Assembly: GCF_018873765.1 (NCBI RefSeq)
Contig: NC_057926.1
Location: 54,759,378 to 54,823,377 of the forward strand
Length of the DNA: 64,000 nt
Source: Telopea speciosissima
Taxonomy: Eukaryota > Streptophyta > Magnoliopsida > Proteales > Proteaceae
Direction of reading: 5' to 3'
The notes below the pieces were generated by a model. It ran no database searches, was not told where the DNA came from, and saw only the letters and a list, made by a program, of their open reading frames with translations. The translations under genes and the position numbers were made by a program. Positions 37,052 through 49,932 of the stretch are shown here, in pieces. Position 1 is the stretch's first letter. Each line of letters begins with the position of its first letter.

Positions 37052-37300
37052 AGTTGGTGCCAAATTTTTTAATTAAATCTCAATATGATTCTGTTTTAAA
37101 GTGTTTTTATGGAAGGTTCTACCTTGGGGGTTTTGACTAAAAGAAATTACCTTCTTTTTTATGCATTAATGCTACTTATGTTTTGTGTAATAGGGAGGTG
37201 GAGTTGGATTGCCATCTTTTTCTATTTTGTTGCTTTTCTAAATATGTATTGTTTATAGGGCTTTTGGGTTTAAGTATATATTTTTGATGGGCCTCCTACG
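37052..37300 (+). mobile_element. LINE zf-RVT fragment (unit B)
   Basis: Counterpart of 30,460–30,714; the words 'tatgttttgtgtaataggga' and 'ccatctttttctattttgt' are shared. The frame is more broken than in unit A. Confidence 0.4.
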
Positions 37301-38219
37301 GGTGTAAGTTTGGCCACCTGAGCCCACCTTGGTCAGCCCTAAGCTTGAACAGAGGGTCTAGGCTGGATTTTTTAACCCTAAGGGCAGATTAGGGTTGAAA
37401 TTTTCAGACCTTGGGTCATGGTCGGGCTGGACCATGCTTGAGATTTTGGGCTAAGCCCAGTCCGACCCTGCCATTTGTTAATTATTTACATTTTGCAATT
37501 TTTGTTTAGTATTTAATTATCTATCGGTACCTAAAAAAGGCTAATTGAATGAAGATATTTACAATTTTAAGATTGGGCTAAGTTATATAACCCAAAGAAA
37601 ATTCTAATAGTCAATTGAGTATGAAACAAACCAATATCCAATCACATGTATTTCATTTTCTTAACGCATAAGACGACATAAATGGCAAAAAAATGAGGGC
37701 AAGTTTGGATCAACTTAGCCCTTGACAAAAATTAGGGTCAATTAAGAAAACCTGGCTCAGTACGACCGATTAGGGTCAATCAGGGTTGGGCTGGGCTGGG
37801 TTGAGCCGGATAAGGTTAGGCCTAGGTTGGGATATCTCAACCCACCCTAGGGTCTGGTTAGGCTTGGGTTGAGCCAAGAGGACTCAGGGTTGGTCTACGG
37901 TTTTAAAAAACCAGGTCCTATTTCACCCCTTCGACTTCCATTACATTTTACTTTTATGGTATGCTCGCAATACCTCTATGTTTTTCAGCATGTCACTCTA
38001 AATCCCATGACTGTATTATCCTTTGTTTGGAAAAAGGGGATTATTCCATTTTGACGGATGCGATTACCAGGTTTGCGTGGGAAAATTAAGTTTTCCCCAA
38101 AACCCTACAAGGAGAGCCAAGAAAACATTTCCTTTCCTATATTTGTGGATTACCGTTTGGCAAAATATCAAACAAAGGACCGTTCTTGTTGCATTAACAA
38201 AAAGAAAATAAAGAATTTG

Positions 38220-38385
38220 TCTTGGGGCCACCTGCTTGTGAGGGTCACTATGACCCAGAAACTCCCGATTCGTGCGTGGTGCGGGAGTCATGTACGAGCC
38301 CAAGGGGATTTTAGTCGGCCTAAAATCAGATACCCCTCCTATCTCCAAAAAAAAATAAGAATAATAAAATAAAATAAAATAAAAT
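38220..38385 (+). mobile_element. SINE-like retroposon only in unit B
   Basis: A 166-bp insert ('tcttggggccacctgc' to 'cctatctcc', then an A-rich tail with AAAAT repeats) flanked by the direct repeat AAAATAAAGAATTTG (38,205–38,219 and 38,381–38,395). Unit A has a single 'gcaaagaatttgcagag' here (31,622). Target duplication plus an A-rich 3' end indicates target-primed retroposition. No pol III boxes were identified with confidence. Confidence 0.65.
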
Positions 38386-39103
38386 AAAGAATTTGCAGAG
38401 AAAAGTCTTCTGGTGACTTCAAATACCCGCGTTTCTCCCCTCGGAAGCGAACCATCTCACCTCTCACTCTGTGTCCGCAAAGAGAGTAAGAGAAAGGGAG
38501 AGAGAGAGAGAGAAGGCCAGAGGAGGAGTAACCTTATTAACCCTAAAACCCTTTTTTCACACAGATCCAAATCCTAACCCAGGAAGGATCCAAAGACATC
38601 TCCTCCATTAATTATCTTCCTTTGCTGGATCAAAAGTCGAAACCCCGAATCTCTCTTTCTCTCTCTCTCTCTCTCGTATTCGCTGTCTATCTCTTTCTGA
38701 TATCAATTCGCTTCCAGACAAAACAGAATCCCAAATCCCTACTCTGGCTGTTGTTCATGGTGGAAATCGCCGCGTGTGATTTCATGCTCTTCTCTCACTC
38801 TGCGAGGGTAACCGCGCAGTTGTTTTTCTCTCTCTCTGCTGCCTCTGCTCTCTCCTTTGGTTCCTGCAAGCAACGCTGGTACTACCGCTGCCTCGGCCTT
38901 GATCCCTGAAAGAATCCAAAACCCATTATTTCCTCTCTACCAATCTAAATTACTTTCTCATCATCCATCATCGCCTTGATCTGTGATCTTATCGAGTTTC
39001 GTTTATTTCGCTTTGATTCGATTCGATTCGATTCGATTCTCTTAGCCCTTCATCGTTCAGTTATATCTTCGATTAGAAAACAATAACAACGAAAAACGGA
39101 AGA
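38386..39103 (+). promoter_or_regulatory. Promoter and 5' leader region of DUF7054 gene B
   Basis: Matches the gene-A upstream region, with a longer CT run ('ctctctttctctctctctctctctcg' split near 38,652–38,676). The 50-codon upstream frame (38,757–38,909) differs from its gene-A counterpart by five substitutions, all changing the amino acid. Confidence 0.4.
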
Positions 39104-39646
39104 ATGTTGCTTCAGAAACCCAAGAAGAACAACCAGTGCGTCAAGGGAAACCGTCTCTTGATCAACATCAATGTCCTGGGCAGCGCTGGACCCATCCGTT
39201 TCATCGTCAGTGAGGAAGAGCTCGTCACGGCGGTCATCGACACCGCCCTTAAATCTTATGCTCGCGAGGGTCGTCTCCCTGTTCTTGGCTCTAATCTCAA
39301 AAATTTCCTCCTCTACTGCGCCAATGCCGGAGGCGATGGTATTCCATTACAACCATCTTCATTGAATTCTGAATTAGTATCTGGTTTTGTTCAATAATAC
39401 TTATGTGGGTTTTTTCCTTTTGCAGCTTTGAATCCATGGGATACCATTGGATCACGCGGAGGAAGGAATTTTGTGATGTGCAAGAAGCCGCAACCCCATC
39501 AGGAAACCAGGTCGGTTGGACGAGGGATTCCAGTTGAAGCTGGAAAATCTTCGCCGTCACCGATGATTTCTACTGCTCGGAAGGGGAATAGTAGCTGGAA
39601 ATCATGGCTTAACAAGTCCATTAGTCTAAAGATCTCTTCGCATTGA
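39104..39646 (+). CDS. DUF7054 (At4g22758-like) protein, gene copy B
   Basis: Exons 39,104–39,338 and 39,426–39,646 with an 87-bp GT–AG intron; 151 residues, the same layout as copy A. The two coding sequences differ at two bases only (Cys/Arg and Leu/His). Copy B has EGRLPVLG and QPHQ, as copy C does, so it probably keeps the ancestral residues. The 3' flank to about 39,850 ('aagcaggaagatctcc', 'gtccatgaataaaacatgtg', 'gagcttgggagagtttcaaa') is shared with copy C and probably contains the 3' untranslated region. Role in the cell is unknown. Confidence 0.9.
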
Positions 39647-39850
39647 AGCAAAAATCTGAAATTCAACCATAAAGGAGGAAGGAAGCAGGAAGATCTCCTT
39701 AAAACTCTCTTCTTTGATCATTTGCCTTCTGTTACAGTAGTTGGGTTTTCTGTCTGCTTCTATTTTGGAAGAAAAATGTTGTCCATGAATAAAACATGTG
39801 CTGCTCCTCAAAGCTTGAGCTTGAGCTTGGGAGAGTTTCAAAAATAATTA

Positions 39851-42800
39851 CAGTATTGGAGACCCTTTTGATTCACAAATTACTGAACCTCTTCTTCTGT
39901 CATTCTGTATGTGCATCTTGTTTGAACTAGTGTGGTTGATTTTCAGTCTTCCTTGTTTGAAAGAGCCATTACAATTCAGATAATGGCTATTTCATGAAAT
40001 GGTTCTGAATTTAATGCATTGTGAGGAATCATCACTGAAAAACCCAATTTAACTGTGCCTGTAAAATCTGTGGGATTCAATATTTGAGAAATCACTAAAT
40101 CAGAACTCTTGCAGTAGACAATTCTATACATGGGCTTCGACATTGGACAAAATGAGGTTCATTTTATACGATTCTGAGAAATTACTGAATCAGAACTCAA
40201 AACCCTATTTAATTCGATACATTTAAACCCTTATAGGAGGAGGAAGAAGACTGAAAATGTTTGTATTTGAGTCTTGAGGTAGGCCACTTTATGAACAAAA
40301 AAAAATAAAAAGAGTAAAAAAATTAGAACTGATTTTGAATTCACTTCTCGGCTCTCACAAGACACCACATATGTGAAGAGCATATGACATAATGTCAAAT
40401 TGAGGGATCTTAGGTTATGAGAATTTACTTTAATGCCAACCAATAACCTATCTAGTCCGTAAATGGATTGAAAATCTTATACATTTTGGATCATATGATT
40501 GAACTAGACTTATAAAATTTGGCATGTAGCTAATCTAGATTCCTGAGGATATCCTAGTGACGTGGCTCAATAAAATAGTAGCCTTTGTTGAGGAATAAGA
40601 ACCTTGGTTTAATAAGTCTTGATGATCAGATCTTAATATATAGAAACAAGAAAAAATGTGGTTAATTAAAAACATGTTTGCCTAAATTAATGTTTGGAGC
40701 ATGTGGAGATGTTGAGAGTTATAGAGTTATTATCCCACATCAATTTATTTTGGTCTTTAGTGCCGTCGTATACTTGAGAAATTTTATCCACATAATTCCT
40801 TAAAGTTTCAAGTTGGATCCTTCAAATTGGTATATAGGTCCATTTATTGTGTCCCTAAGTTATTTATCCACCTACAGAGTTAATCAGTTAAGTATGCTGA
40901 AGCTATACAAGTGAGGAAATGTTTAAAAGTTGGGAGTTATAGTCTCACATTGGTTTGTTCATGTCCTTGATGCCTTTATGTATTTGAAGAGTTCCATCCA
41001 CCTATTGTTTGAAGGTTTTGAAGTGGACCTTTCAAAAAGATTGATGATCAAATCGTACGGAGAGAATTAAAATTGTTTGTATTTCATATTTGTGAAGTTT
41101 AACCTTTTCTTCACACTAAAGAAAGGAAGAAAAAAAATTCTAAATTTTATGGTTTACAGATCATAGTTTCACTTCAACATCAAGAAGAAACGATGGGATT
41201 CATGGAAAGCAAAATTCCTTTTTATTGACAATGACAAGAGCTAAACTGAAATAGAAAATATGAGAATCTTTAAATTTGGAATAACACCCACATCCTTTCA
41301 ACAATTTTCATCCCTCACTAGATTTACAATATTTATGCTACAAACTTAGGAAAAAAATTTGATTTCTAGAAATAATACAATTTTAATTCTTCACGTATAT
41401 GACTCCACATGATTTCTAGTATTATTATTTTTTAAATAAAATAAAATAAATAAAGACTTAGAATTTTCTTATTTGTATGGTTATGTCATTGGCTGCCACA
41501 TGGAATGAAATAGTTTTATTATTTGGATTGTCAATAGGGAAATTCTAAAGGGTAACTATTAGGTCAAGTTCTTAAAAAAAATCTGTTATTTTTTTCACTA
41601 ATATTATCTCATATATTTGTGATGCTTTACAGTTTACATACAAAGCTCCACATGTTTGATAATATTCTCAAAATAAAGAAAGAGACTTTTAATTTGTATC
41701 TTTCTTTGGGACATTTGTCTTCAATTGGAATTTACAGTAAAATCATTTAATTTTTAGTATATCTTTTTCTTTTTTTTTTGGGTAAATATCTTAGGTTTTG
41801 AAATTTGGAAGTTGGTCCCATCTAAGATATCAAATGAAACAAAATTAAGTCCACAAGAATGATGATTTTAATCTGTGTTTTAGATCACATGGTTAAAAAA
41901 TCATTTTGACCAAATTGGTACTTAAATGTGTGTATGTAATCTTTAAGGTGTGAAATATTCACAGAGGTCTCGATCCTTTATTTGTGTGACAAGTGGCACC
42001 TTGTTGAAGTCCCAAGGTGAATGTACAAGTCATATAGATCTGAGTCATTTTCTTCATTTTTAATATAACAGAGATCTCTCAAGAACACCCAAAGGTCCGC
42101 AATAACTCTCTTCAGAAAACCTTAACACGAAACGCCCCTAAATCTTATTCTCACTCTTTCTTACGCAACAAGACAACAAGACAATAAGACAAATAAATAC
42201 TCTGCCAAGTCAAATTAATGGATCAGATAGTACCATACCACGGGGCGAGTGAGGTGAAGTCAACAAGGATGAAATGAGTAACCTGCAATCCTTGTCTACG
42301 TTCATGAGTGAAATTAATTTTACCTTATAAAGAGACTCCGGTCGATAAAGTTTGTTTGCAATTTTGGGTTTCTTAGCGAAAATAGTGTAAAGAGTTCACT
42401 TTCTAAATGAAACCAATACTTTGTCTATAGGATTAAATGCTGGGGATCTACCAGTGCTTCCTTGCCCTGGTTGTTGAGGGACTTTCCCTTTCCAATGATC
42501 CAATCTCTTATTAGAATTGAAAGAAAAACTATAGATTTCCACAGATTATGCTTCTAAGTCCCCAATATCTACAACACCACAGCTGTGTTGCGAATCAAAA
42601 AGATATAAAATAGGGAAGGAAAAGAGATTAGATTTAAAAGGGAGAAGGAAAAAGGTTGGTAGCCTTTCGTTTTTAATTCGATTTTCAATCATTTACTAGT
42701 GGATTGGTTTATCTCATCCAATGAAGGCTGTATCTTTGCTTCCTTGTGTTTTCTCTTTCCCCTCTTAATGTCAACCTTGTTCTTAATTATGGGTTATACC

Positions 42801-43019
42801 AGAACATATTATTTTGTTAAATAAACTCTTTCCCCTTAATCTAAGCAAGCAATTGATGTTGACTCGATTTACAAAACGACACCCACGGTCAAGGGAGAAT
42901 CCCTTGCACATGATCATTAGTGCCGTCAGATGAAAGGCATTTTCGTGTTCATCGATACCAGATAAGAGTTTGTGGATAAGATAAGAATCTCATCCTATGA
43001 TCACATCACCAGTAGGCAA
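39851..43019. other. Intergenic stretch present only in unit B
   Basis: About 3.2 kb absent from the matching place in the C unit (54,620). No coding frame was recognised. Two LTR-like pieces lie at about 40,700–41,040. Whether this is an insertion in B or a deletion in C cannot be told here. Confidence 0.5.
40700..41040. mobile_element. Two LTR-like repeat pieces in tandem
   Basis: Two related stretches (40,702–40,845 and 40,915–41,040) share 'gttgagagttatag', 'tctcacattggttt' or 'tcccacatcaattt', 'gtattgagaa', 'atccac' and 'aggttttgaagtggaccttc'-like words. 'Tcccacat.gg' near the start is common in plant LTRs. They are fossil fragments; the family is not assigned. Confidence 0.35.
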
Positions 43020-43749
43020 GAGATTCTTCTTACTCCATGACAAAAAGGAAATTTTAATTTTGTCTTAAGCTAATAATGCAGACATGAACTCTCATAAAAC
43101 ATGTAATGAAATGACATTGACTATGTCTATTAGACACTTTAACCCTCTTTAATTATTAAAAGTCTACTCAAAGATTTAAAAATTGGATTGAAATGTTCCA
43201 TTAAATTGTTCAATTTTAATTGTATTTTTTAAATTTGAATCCTTGGAATCCATATTGGTTTGAAACTTTGAATAACTAAATATCAAGTGCACACTTAATA
43301 AAGCGACACTTCTAGACCCAACATAAGTTTTAAGTTATTAAAAAAGAATATTGCTTGGCCACGTGGTTACAACACCTAGACAAAGGAGTACATGAATTTA
43401 TCATCCCGCCCCTTGTGAAATAAAAAAATCCATCCATGTAAATACCCCTAAGTGCACTCTCATTGGCCCCTACCCTGGTGCAGAGATTACATGAGTAACC
43501 AACGATCTCTTGCCCTTAATTTATGTCAAATTAGATAATAATAAATAAAAAAAAGGGCGTGCATAATGCACGACACTCCTATCATTAGGGGGGGGTCTGG
43601 GTAGGGTCGTAATGTACACAACATGACCCCCAATTTGCAAAGAGGTTGCTTTCCAACTTGAATCCGTGATCTCTAGGTCGCAATGGAGCAACCTTACCGC
43701 TGCTCCGAGACCCACCCTCTATCTCAAATCAAATGCAACTGACAACTAA

Positions 43750-46203
43750 GAGCCCGCTTGATAACCTTACGAGAAATAGATTTTGTGTTTTTCCGTTCCG
43801 AGAAATGGGAAAACACCCAAAAACCGCTTGATAACAAAGTGTTTTTTGTGAGTGTTTTTGGAAACATAAATCAAAATTTATGCTCCCTGGAAGACTTTTG
43901 ACAGAACATGTTGGACATGTTGGACATGTTCTGTCATTCTGTGCTGAAAATTAAAAACTGTGCCCAATAATTTCGACAAGTCTACATATCTTTTCATTTT
44001 CACAACCACAAGCTTGTTGTCCTCTTCACCAAGGTTTGAGAAGAAAACCCTAACGCCTGAGGTCGAGTTGATGCTGTCATCGTCGAAGCTAGCACAAGTA
44101 CCCTCTCTCTGTCTTTGTCTCTCGCTCTCAAGCTTGACCTCCAAGCGACTCCCTGAGGGGTATCTCTCTCAGTTGAAGATCATTGTTGCAAAGAGAAGGT
44201 CTGGAGAATCTTTCTCTCTCTCGTTCACGCCGTTGCAAATTGGACTCATGGATTTTCATTTGCGAAGTCAATTGCAAGGCCATTAACAACCATCTACTGC
44301 CATATCGCAAGCTCTCCACCACCAAAATGATCGCATCAGTCATTCTCTACAACTCTTCTAGAAGAAAAAAAAACTTCTGTTTTCTCCTTCTCGTTTGGAC
44401 GGTCTTGAAGCTTCGAATTGTTGAAATTGTTTTGAGTTTGAGGTGAATCGTGAGAGAGAGGATAGAGCTAGTCTACAAATCCAGGTGAGGGGTAATGGGG
44501 ATTAGAGAGAAAGACACCAGTCGCCACAATTCCCCTATTTGTTAGTCTGCAAATCTGTAATGGGGATTAGAGAGAAAGACACCAACGAGAAAGTTGGGAT
44601 TTGGGAATGTTTGGTTCTCAGATTGGAGCACAAGCGTCCAACTCTGGTGTTGATTATAGAGGTATCCTAGGGCTCCTTTGGTTGCATCTTCGATTTGAGA
44701 ATGGTTTGCAAGAAACGGTAGTGGCACAAGGTGCAGAGATTGGGAAGGCCGAAGTGAAAGCGAAGGGAAGAAGGGTTTCGATCGTGAATGGGTTTTGGGG
44801 TTTTATTAAAAAATAAATCATTTTTACACTTGATTACTTGGATCGATTTTCTCTGTTTGTTATTCATATTTGAGTCGTTTTCTTCACTTACTTGATAGCC
44901 ATTTCTCCAGAGGGAAGCAACAAAGGGAGTCTCTTGGGAACAAATTTTCAAAACAGGTTTACCAAGCGGGTCAAGTTTCAGAAAAAACTATTCTGTTGTT
45001 TCTCAGCACAGTTTCAGCACAGAAACAGCATTGAGAAACGGTTTCTGGTGTTGTCCCATTCTGAGAAACGGGAAAACACCCTAAGAAACTCTTGGTAAAT
45101 GGTGTTTCGTAGAATGTGTTCTTGGGAGCATAAATCAAAATTTATGTGGCATGGAAGACTTTTGACAAAGCATAAATGCTGTTTTGTGGGTACAAGTTGG
45201 ACAAAACTGTGCCCGATATTTTCACATCATTTGCCTTTTCATTTGACCTAACCCACTGCCGTCCTCCTCACGAGCTCTGAACGAAAACCACCAAGGAGAA
45301 CTCGTAATTCAACAAGCTCTAAGAAGCTCCATGGAAGCCATCTCCAAAGCCATATGAAAGCTCCATTCTCTTCCTCTCCAAGCAAGATCGAAAAGCCCTA
45401 AATCCAAAGGTAAAACCCCATTATCCTCTCTTCTTCTTCTTCCTCTTCTTTACCCTTTTTTTTTTCTTTGCGATTTGTCTTGCGATTTTTTTACCTTTCT
45501 CTCTTATTCTACCTCTTCATCTTCTTCTTCTTGCGTTTTGCAGAAACCCTAAATCTAAAGGTGCAAGCAATAGGTTTATTTATTTCTATTTTAGATGTTT
45601 TGATTCAAGGGTTTTACAACCTAAGTGGGGAGAATTGTTGAAGCCGTGTAGGGGGAAGAGAGAGCTGCTTTGAAAACTTGCATTGGTTGGAGGGGTTTGA
45701 ATGAAGAAATGGAGAGATTCAAGGACGACATGGAGTTCACCATTTGCTTGGTAGCTGCAACTCCAGTGCCTTTGTTAAACTGGGTTTTCTCTATGAGGAT
45801 TAGGTCTGGGGTTTCGCCAAGGTATTCACTCCTGAATTTGAGGATTGGGTGTCCTGCTTGAAATTTTTTATCTAAGTCCATGGTCACCCTACATTGGCTG
45901 GAATTGTTATAATAGTGCGCTATGCAATCTGAGTTTTGAATTTCCAATTGACTTGAGATTGAGGGTTGGCTTGTAACTTTATGATGAAAGAGATTTGTTT
46001 GGAGGGAAGAGCCTTGGATGACTTTAGATGCCTATTGTTTGATCTCTGTGTATGAATTTTCCACATACTTTACCCTGCTCATCTGGAAACGTTTCTAGAA
46101 CGGGTCAAAAGCGGGTCAAAAGCGGTTTCTCAGCACAGAAACAAAAAAAATTGTTCTGCTGTTTCTCAGCACAGAAACAACATTAAAGTTATCGAGCAGA
46201 CCC
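43750..46203. mobile_element. PIF/Harbinger-like non-autonomous DNA transposon, 2.45 kb
   Basis: The ends are GAGCCCGCTTGATAAC and, inverted, GGGTCTGCTCGATAAC (12 of 16 match), flanked by TAA on both sides (43,747–43,749 and 46,204–46,206). The matching place in the C unit (near 56,314) has a single TAA, so this is a clean insertion. A 3-bp TAA duplication fits PIF/Harbinger. Head sequences ('gagaaa.gggaaaacaccc', 'gcataaatcaaaatttatg') occur twice, at about 43,800–43,900 and 45,060–45,160, so it may be composite. No transposase was recognised. Confidence 0.7.
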
Positions 46204-49200
46204 TAAAATTGACCAATCAAATGGAATATAAAACTACTTACTAAATGATAATAATACCAGTGTGAGAAAAATGTGATTGGTAAAGTCATCTATGTCCGTG
46301 GAGCAAATACAATATTCACTTCCTAGTTTAGCATTTTATCTCTCCGTATTTTATAAGGTACCTATAAAAAGAGACACAATCCTTTTGAAAGTTGTAGGGT
46401 GCGTTTGGTTGCATAAATCAACAGAATGGTGTTCTGTCGGATCATAATTCTAAATTAATAAAATCGTTTGGTTGCTTAATTCCAATGGATTACAAGAATT
46501 GCATGATTTTGATTTTTACACCAAATATGATCCATATCTAGGTTTACCTCTTTAGGTGAACTCAGATATGAATTACAAATTCTAGGGTTAGTATAAATAC
46601 CATCATCCAAAAGTGAATGATTGCTTTTTGCCTTGAATCAAAAAACAAATCGTGAATCGCGACCTGTGTTCTCTCTCTCTCGACTCTCTGGACTCTCTTG
46701 CGACCTAGGGAAACAATGGTTGTTCATCCATGGCTTGAACCTGCGTTCTCTCTCTCTCGGACTCTCTCGCTTCCTCTCTGCTCTCTTTCACAAACTCAAG
46801 CGAAAACGAAAAGCTTTGAGAACTTGCAGACTAAGGAAGCTTGGACGACTCCTGTTGAGAAGAGCTGCTGAAAAAAGGCCTGCTAGGGCTCCTGTTCAGG
46901 TGAAATTCTATTTATGTTCTTTCCCTGTCTCAATTGATTACACACGCACTTGTTCTACTTGAATAAGATGAAACCCTGAATTCTATCTAAAACCATTGTT
47001 AATGGAGGATTTTCAGATATGTTTAGGAATAACAGTTGAAGGTTAAGATTTGAGAGAGTTCAGGAGAACTGCACTGCTGCTGAAAGAAAAGATAAATTTG
47101 ATTTTGAAACATATAATCGAAAATATTAAAAGAGAATTTTGGGGAGATGGGTTGTGATAGAGGCCGAGAGGGAGCGTGTCCGTGTGTGTGGCGTGTCCTT
47201 ATCCATAACTTTGGAGAACTCCACTCAGTCTCAGCCTCTCAAAATATTCGACAGTAAAGAGATCGGCAGACTATGATCTGAATGAAAACCATTTCATAAC
47301 TGGGATTCCGATAGAGGTAATTGATTTGGGTAAGGTAAGTGAACGAAGGTTAGAGCTACGATCATATAATTAATGAAACTAAAAAGTACCCTGAACCAAA
47401 TCACAATCCCTTTATTTCAAAGACAAAATGCTTCCATCAAAACTTGAACAGTAATCCAAACACCAAATGCAGTTGAATGTTAGGATTAGACGTCCGAGGA
47501 GGTATGTCTTCTTGACTCAGAGGATAGCTTCGGCATTGAATCGTACCAGGCTTACCAATTAAGCCCCTAGTTTAACCTTCATCTTTGTTACTCTTTTGCC
47601 CATACTTTACTGCCTATTGTGGTGCACACTCCATATAGCAATCAAGAGACTGAGAACCAGATGCCTACCTACAGTTTTTTACTGAGAACCAGATGTCAAT
47701 GGCTTAATGCTGCTAAAATGCTCACATAAGCATTTCCATTGCTGTGCTTAGAGTTTTCTCTTAGTTTATGATTTAACCAATTGTCATTGTCCCATTTTCT
47801 TTTATTTGTTGTGCATCTCCAGCCCCAAGTGATAGTTTTTCCCCTCCCCCCAATAAATCAAGTAATCGACCTCTGCACTTGGTCTTGTACACATTAGGCC
47901 TCATTAACAGTTCTTTTTTGGTTTTCGGTTATAACATGTGTTGTTTCTGTGTCTCTTCTTTGGGGTTACTTTGGCACGATACCGGAGCTTTTTTAAAGTT
48001 TAATTAGGATAAGATGTTGTGGGCTCAAGCTAAGAAAGTAGACCTAATTTATTCATTGCATACCTGATTTTTGTGTTAGTTGTTTCTACACTATAAGGGG
48101 TTGAAACTCATTTTATTTTATTTATGAGATTGGTTATATGGAAGTTCAAAAATGTAATTGGATTGAACAACAGTTTATTTTTTTTATTTTTTTGTTTTAA
48201 TTTTCTAGGAGAATCAATACATCTAGTTTGAGTCTGTTTCATGTCTGCTCGAATTCTTCACTTTTTTCTTTGCATATGAGTGACTAGTGCTCTACATTTT
48301 TCATTTTGTTTTTCCTCTGCAGTAGCTTGATGGACTTAGTATTAAATTAGTTATGATTTTCTGTTGAAATTTAGCAATATCTAATGGGTATTGAAGAGAA
48401 ATGAAGGGTTTAGAAGTTCAAACCAGTTGGAGAATGAAAAGTTGTATGCAGGACCTGGAAACAAGTCAGTTTGTAGGCCTAGAAACCTAATTTTGTGAAA
48501 TTTTGGGGATTGCATGGACTGTGGAGATAATATAGATTAATTGAAGTACTGGTGCTGCATAAAAATTGGCAAAGATTTGTTCTATAGCTCTACCTACCCC
48601 TAGCAAGTGTCTTTGTTTCAAACATTTCCATTACATGCGGGATTTTTTGTCTATCTAGTAAGATTATTTCAACAAATAAAGGAATAGGTAAATTCTTATT
48701 TCTCATCTGAGTGATGCAACCATTCCAATAATACATTTAATTTGGCTATAGCTACTGAAGATGTTTAATCATAGAAATTAGAATTCGTCTACTATTGATG
48801 TGTAGTTAGGAATCAATTCTATAACTGCTCTGTTTCTTTGTTTGCAAAACAGATCACACAAACACCAAACCATATCCTCTTATGTCCAATAAAACATCCT
48901 GTCTACCCAACACCTCCCAAAAATTTGCAAAAATTTTTCATTTGGTGCGTGATTAATTGCTTACCTACATTTTGCAATTATATTGTTTGCATTAGATTTA
49001 ATTTTCTTCTTCATTTATATTTATAAATTGATAGTCTGAGACATGAACACGGAATGACCCTCTCTGTCTCCAAGATATTTAGATCAATTAGTTAAGTGTT
49101 GCTACTTCTTTCACATATTTCTCCCCCACTGTTTTCTGTTATAGTTTACCACAACTGCTGTATTGGTGCAACTCTTCTTAATTAGCTCGAAGTTGAAGTT

Positions 49201-49460
49201 GATTTAACTATGTGGCTACTGTTGTCTTTGTTGTCGTTCTTGTTATTATTATTTTTATTTTTTTGATTTGATCCACTCAACATTATGCCAGTTGCTGTCA
49301 GATCCTGTTGATTTACAACCAGTTCTTGCTGGGCATTTAGATAATAAGGAAGAACAACAAAAAATAAATGATGTTAGATCTGTGGGTTGGCTTCAAATGT
49401 TTTTTTTTCGCTTTTGTTCAGTTGCTATATGTTTTTGTGATATGGTTTATGTAGGTAGGT

Positions 49461-49532
49461 GAGTCTTTAGCTCAAAAGGAAGAGCACCTGGGTTTGTTCC
49501 CAGGAGATGATGGTTCGACTCCATCACGACTC
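49461..49532 (+). tRNA. tRNA-like sequence, probably a pseudogene or organelle-derived
   Basis: 72 nt fold as a cloverleaf: acceptor GAGTCTT with ACGACTC (6 of 7 pairs), D-stem GCTC/GAGC, anticodon stem CCTGG/CCAGG, and T-arm GATGG-TTCGACT-CCATC. The anticodon loop has eight bases (GTTTGTTC), one too many, so the anticodon cannot be set with confidence. It does not match a nuclear plant tRNA I know. It lies inside the 3.8-kb element. Confidence 0.45.
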
Positions 49533-49932
49533 TCATGTAGTAGTAGCTTCTTATTTAATTTCTTATCTTGAAGTGAACTAATTTACCCATCAGAATAGGG
49601 TGAGGCCTGGGGGAATCTGAACTTTTGTTTTACTTAAATGAAAGCTATTGAGTCATACTGAGTCATACCCTCTACGTTGTCATACCTAAGCACACAGTCA
49701 CCCCCACCCCTTGCTACCCATACATCTGAGCACAGCACTGACACAGTCACCCCCACCCCTTGCTGCCCCTACACCTAAGCTCACACTCACTCATAGCAAT
49801 GGCATATTAACAATTTTAGGTTATATAAGGTTGGGTGGTAATTGGATTTAATTAATTATTTGAGAACATTAATATGGTAATTGTATTTTGTTTTTGTTAA
49901 TGTGTCTTATACTTTTAAATGCAAAGTTTAGT

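Larger units (their letters stand above)
33510..39722. repeat. Tandem duplication unit B (gene copy B at its end)
   Basis: Counterpart of unit A (26,924–32,908). Differences include an extra retroposon-like insert at 38,220–38,385 and many small changes in non-coding DNA. Its 3' end continues further (aagcaggaagatctcc block) and matches the flank of gene copy C rather than that of A. Confidence 0.92.

Noticed and set aside
43878-44446. Several frames inside the 2.45-kb element as a transposase
   Set aside because: None shows a DDE/DDD pattern or a Myb-like Harbinger domain; CT-rich DNA keeps them open by composition.
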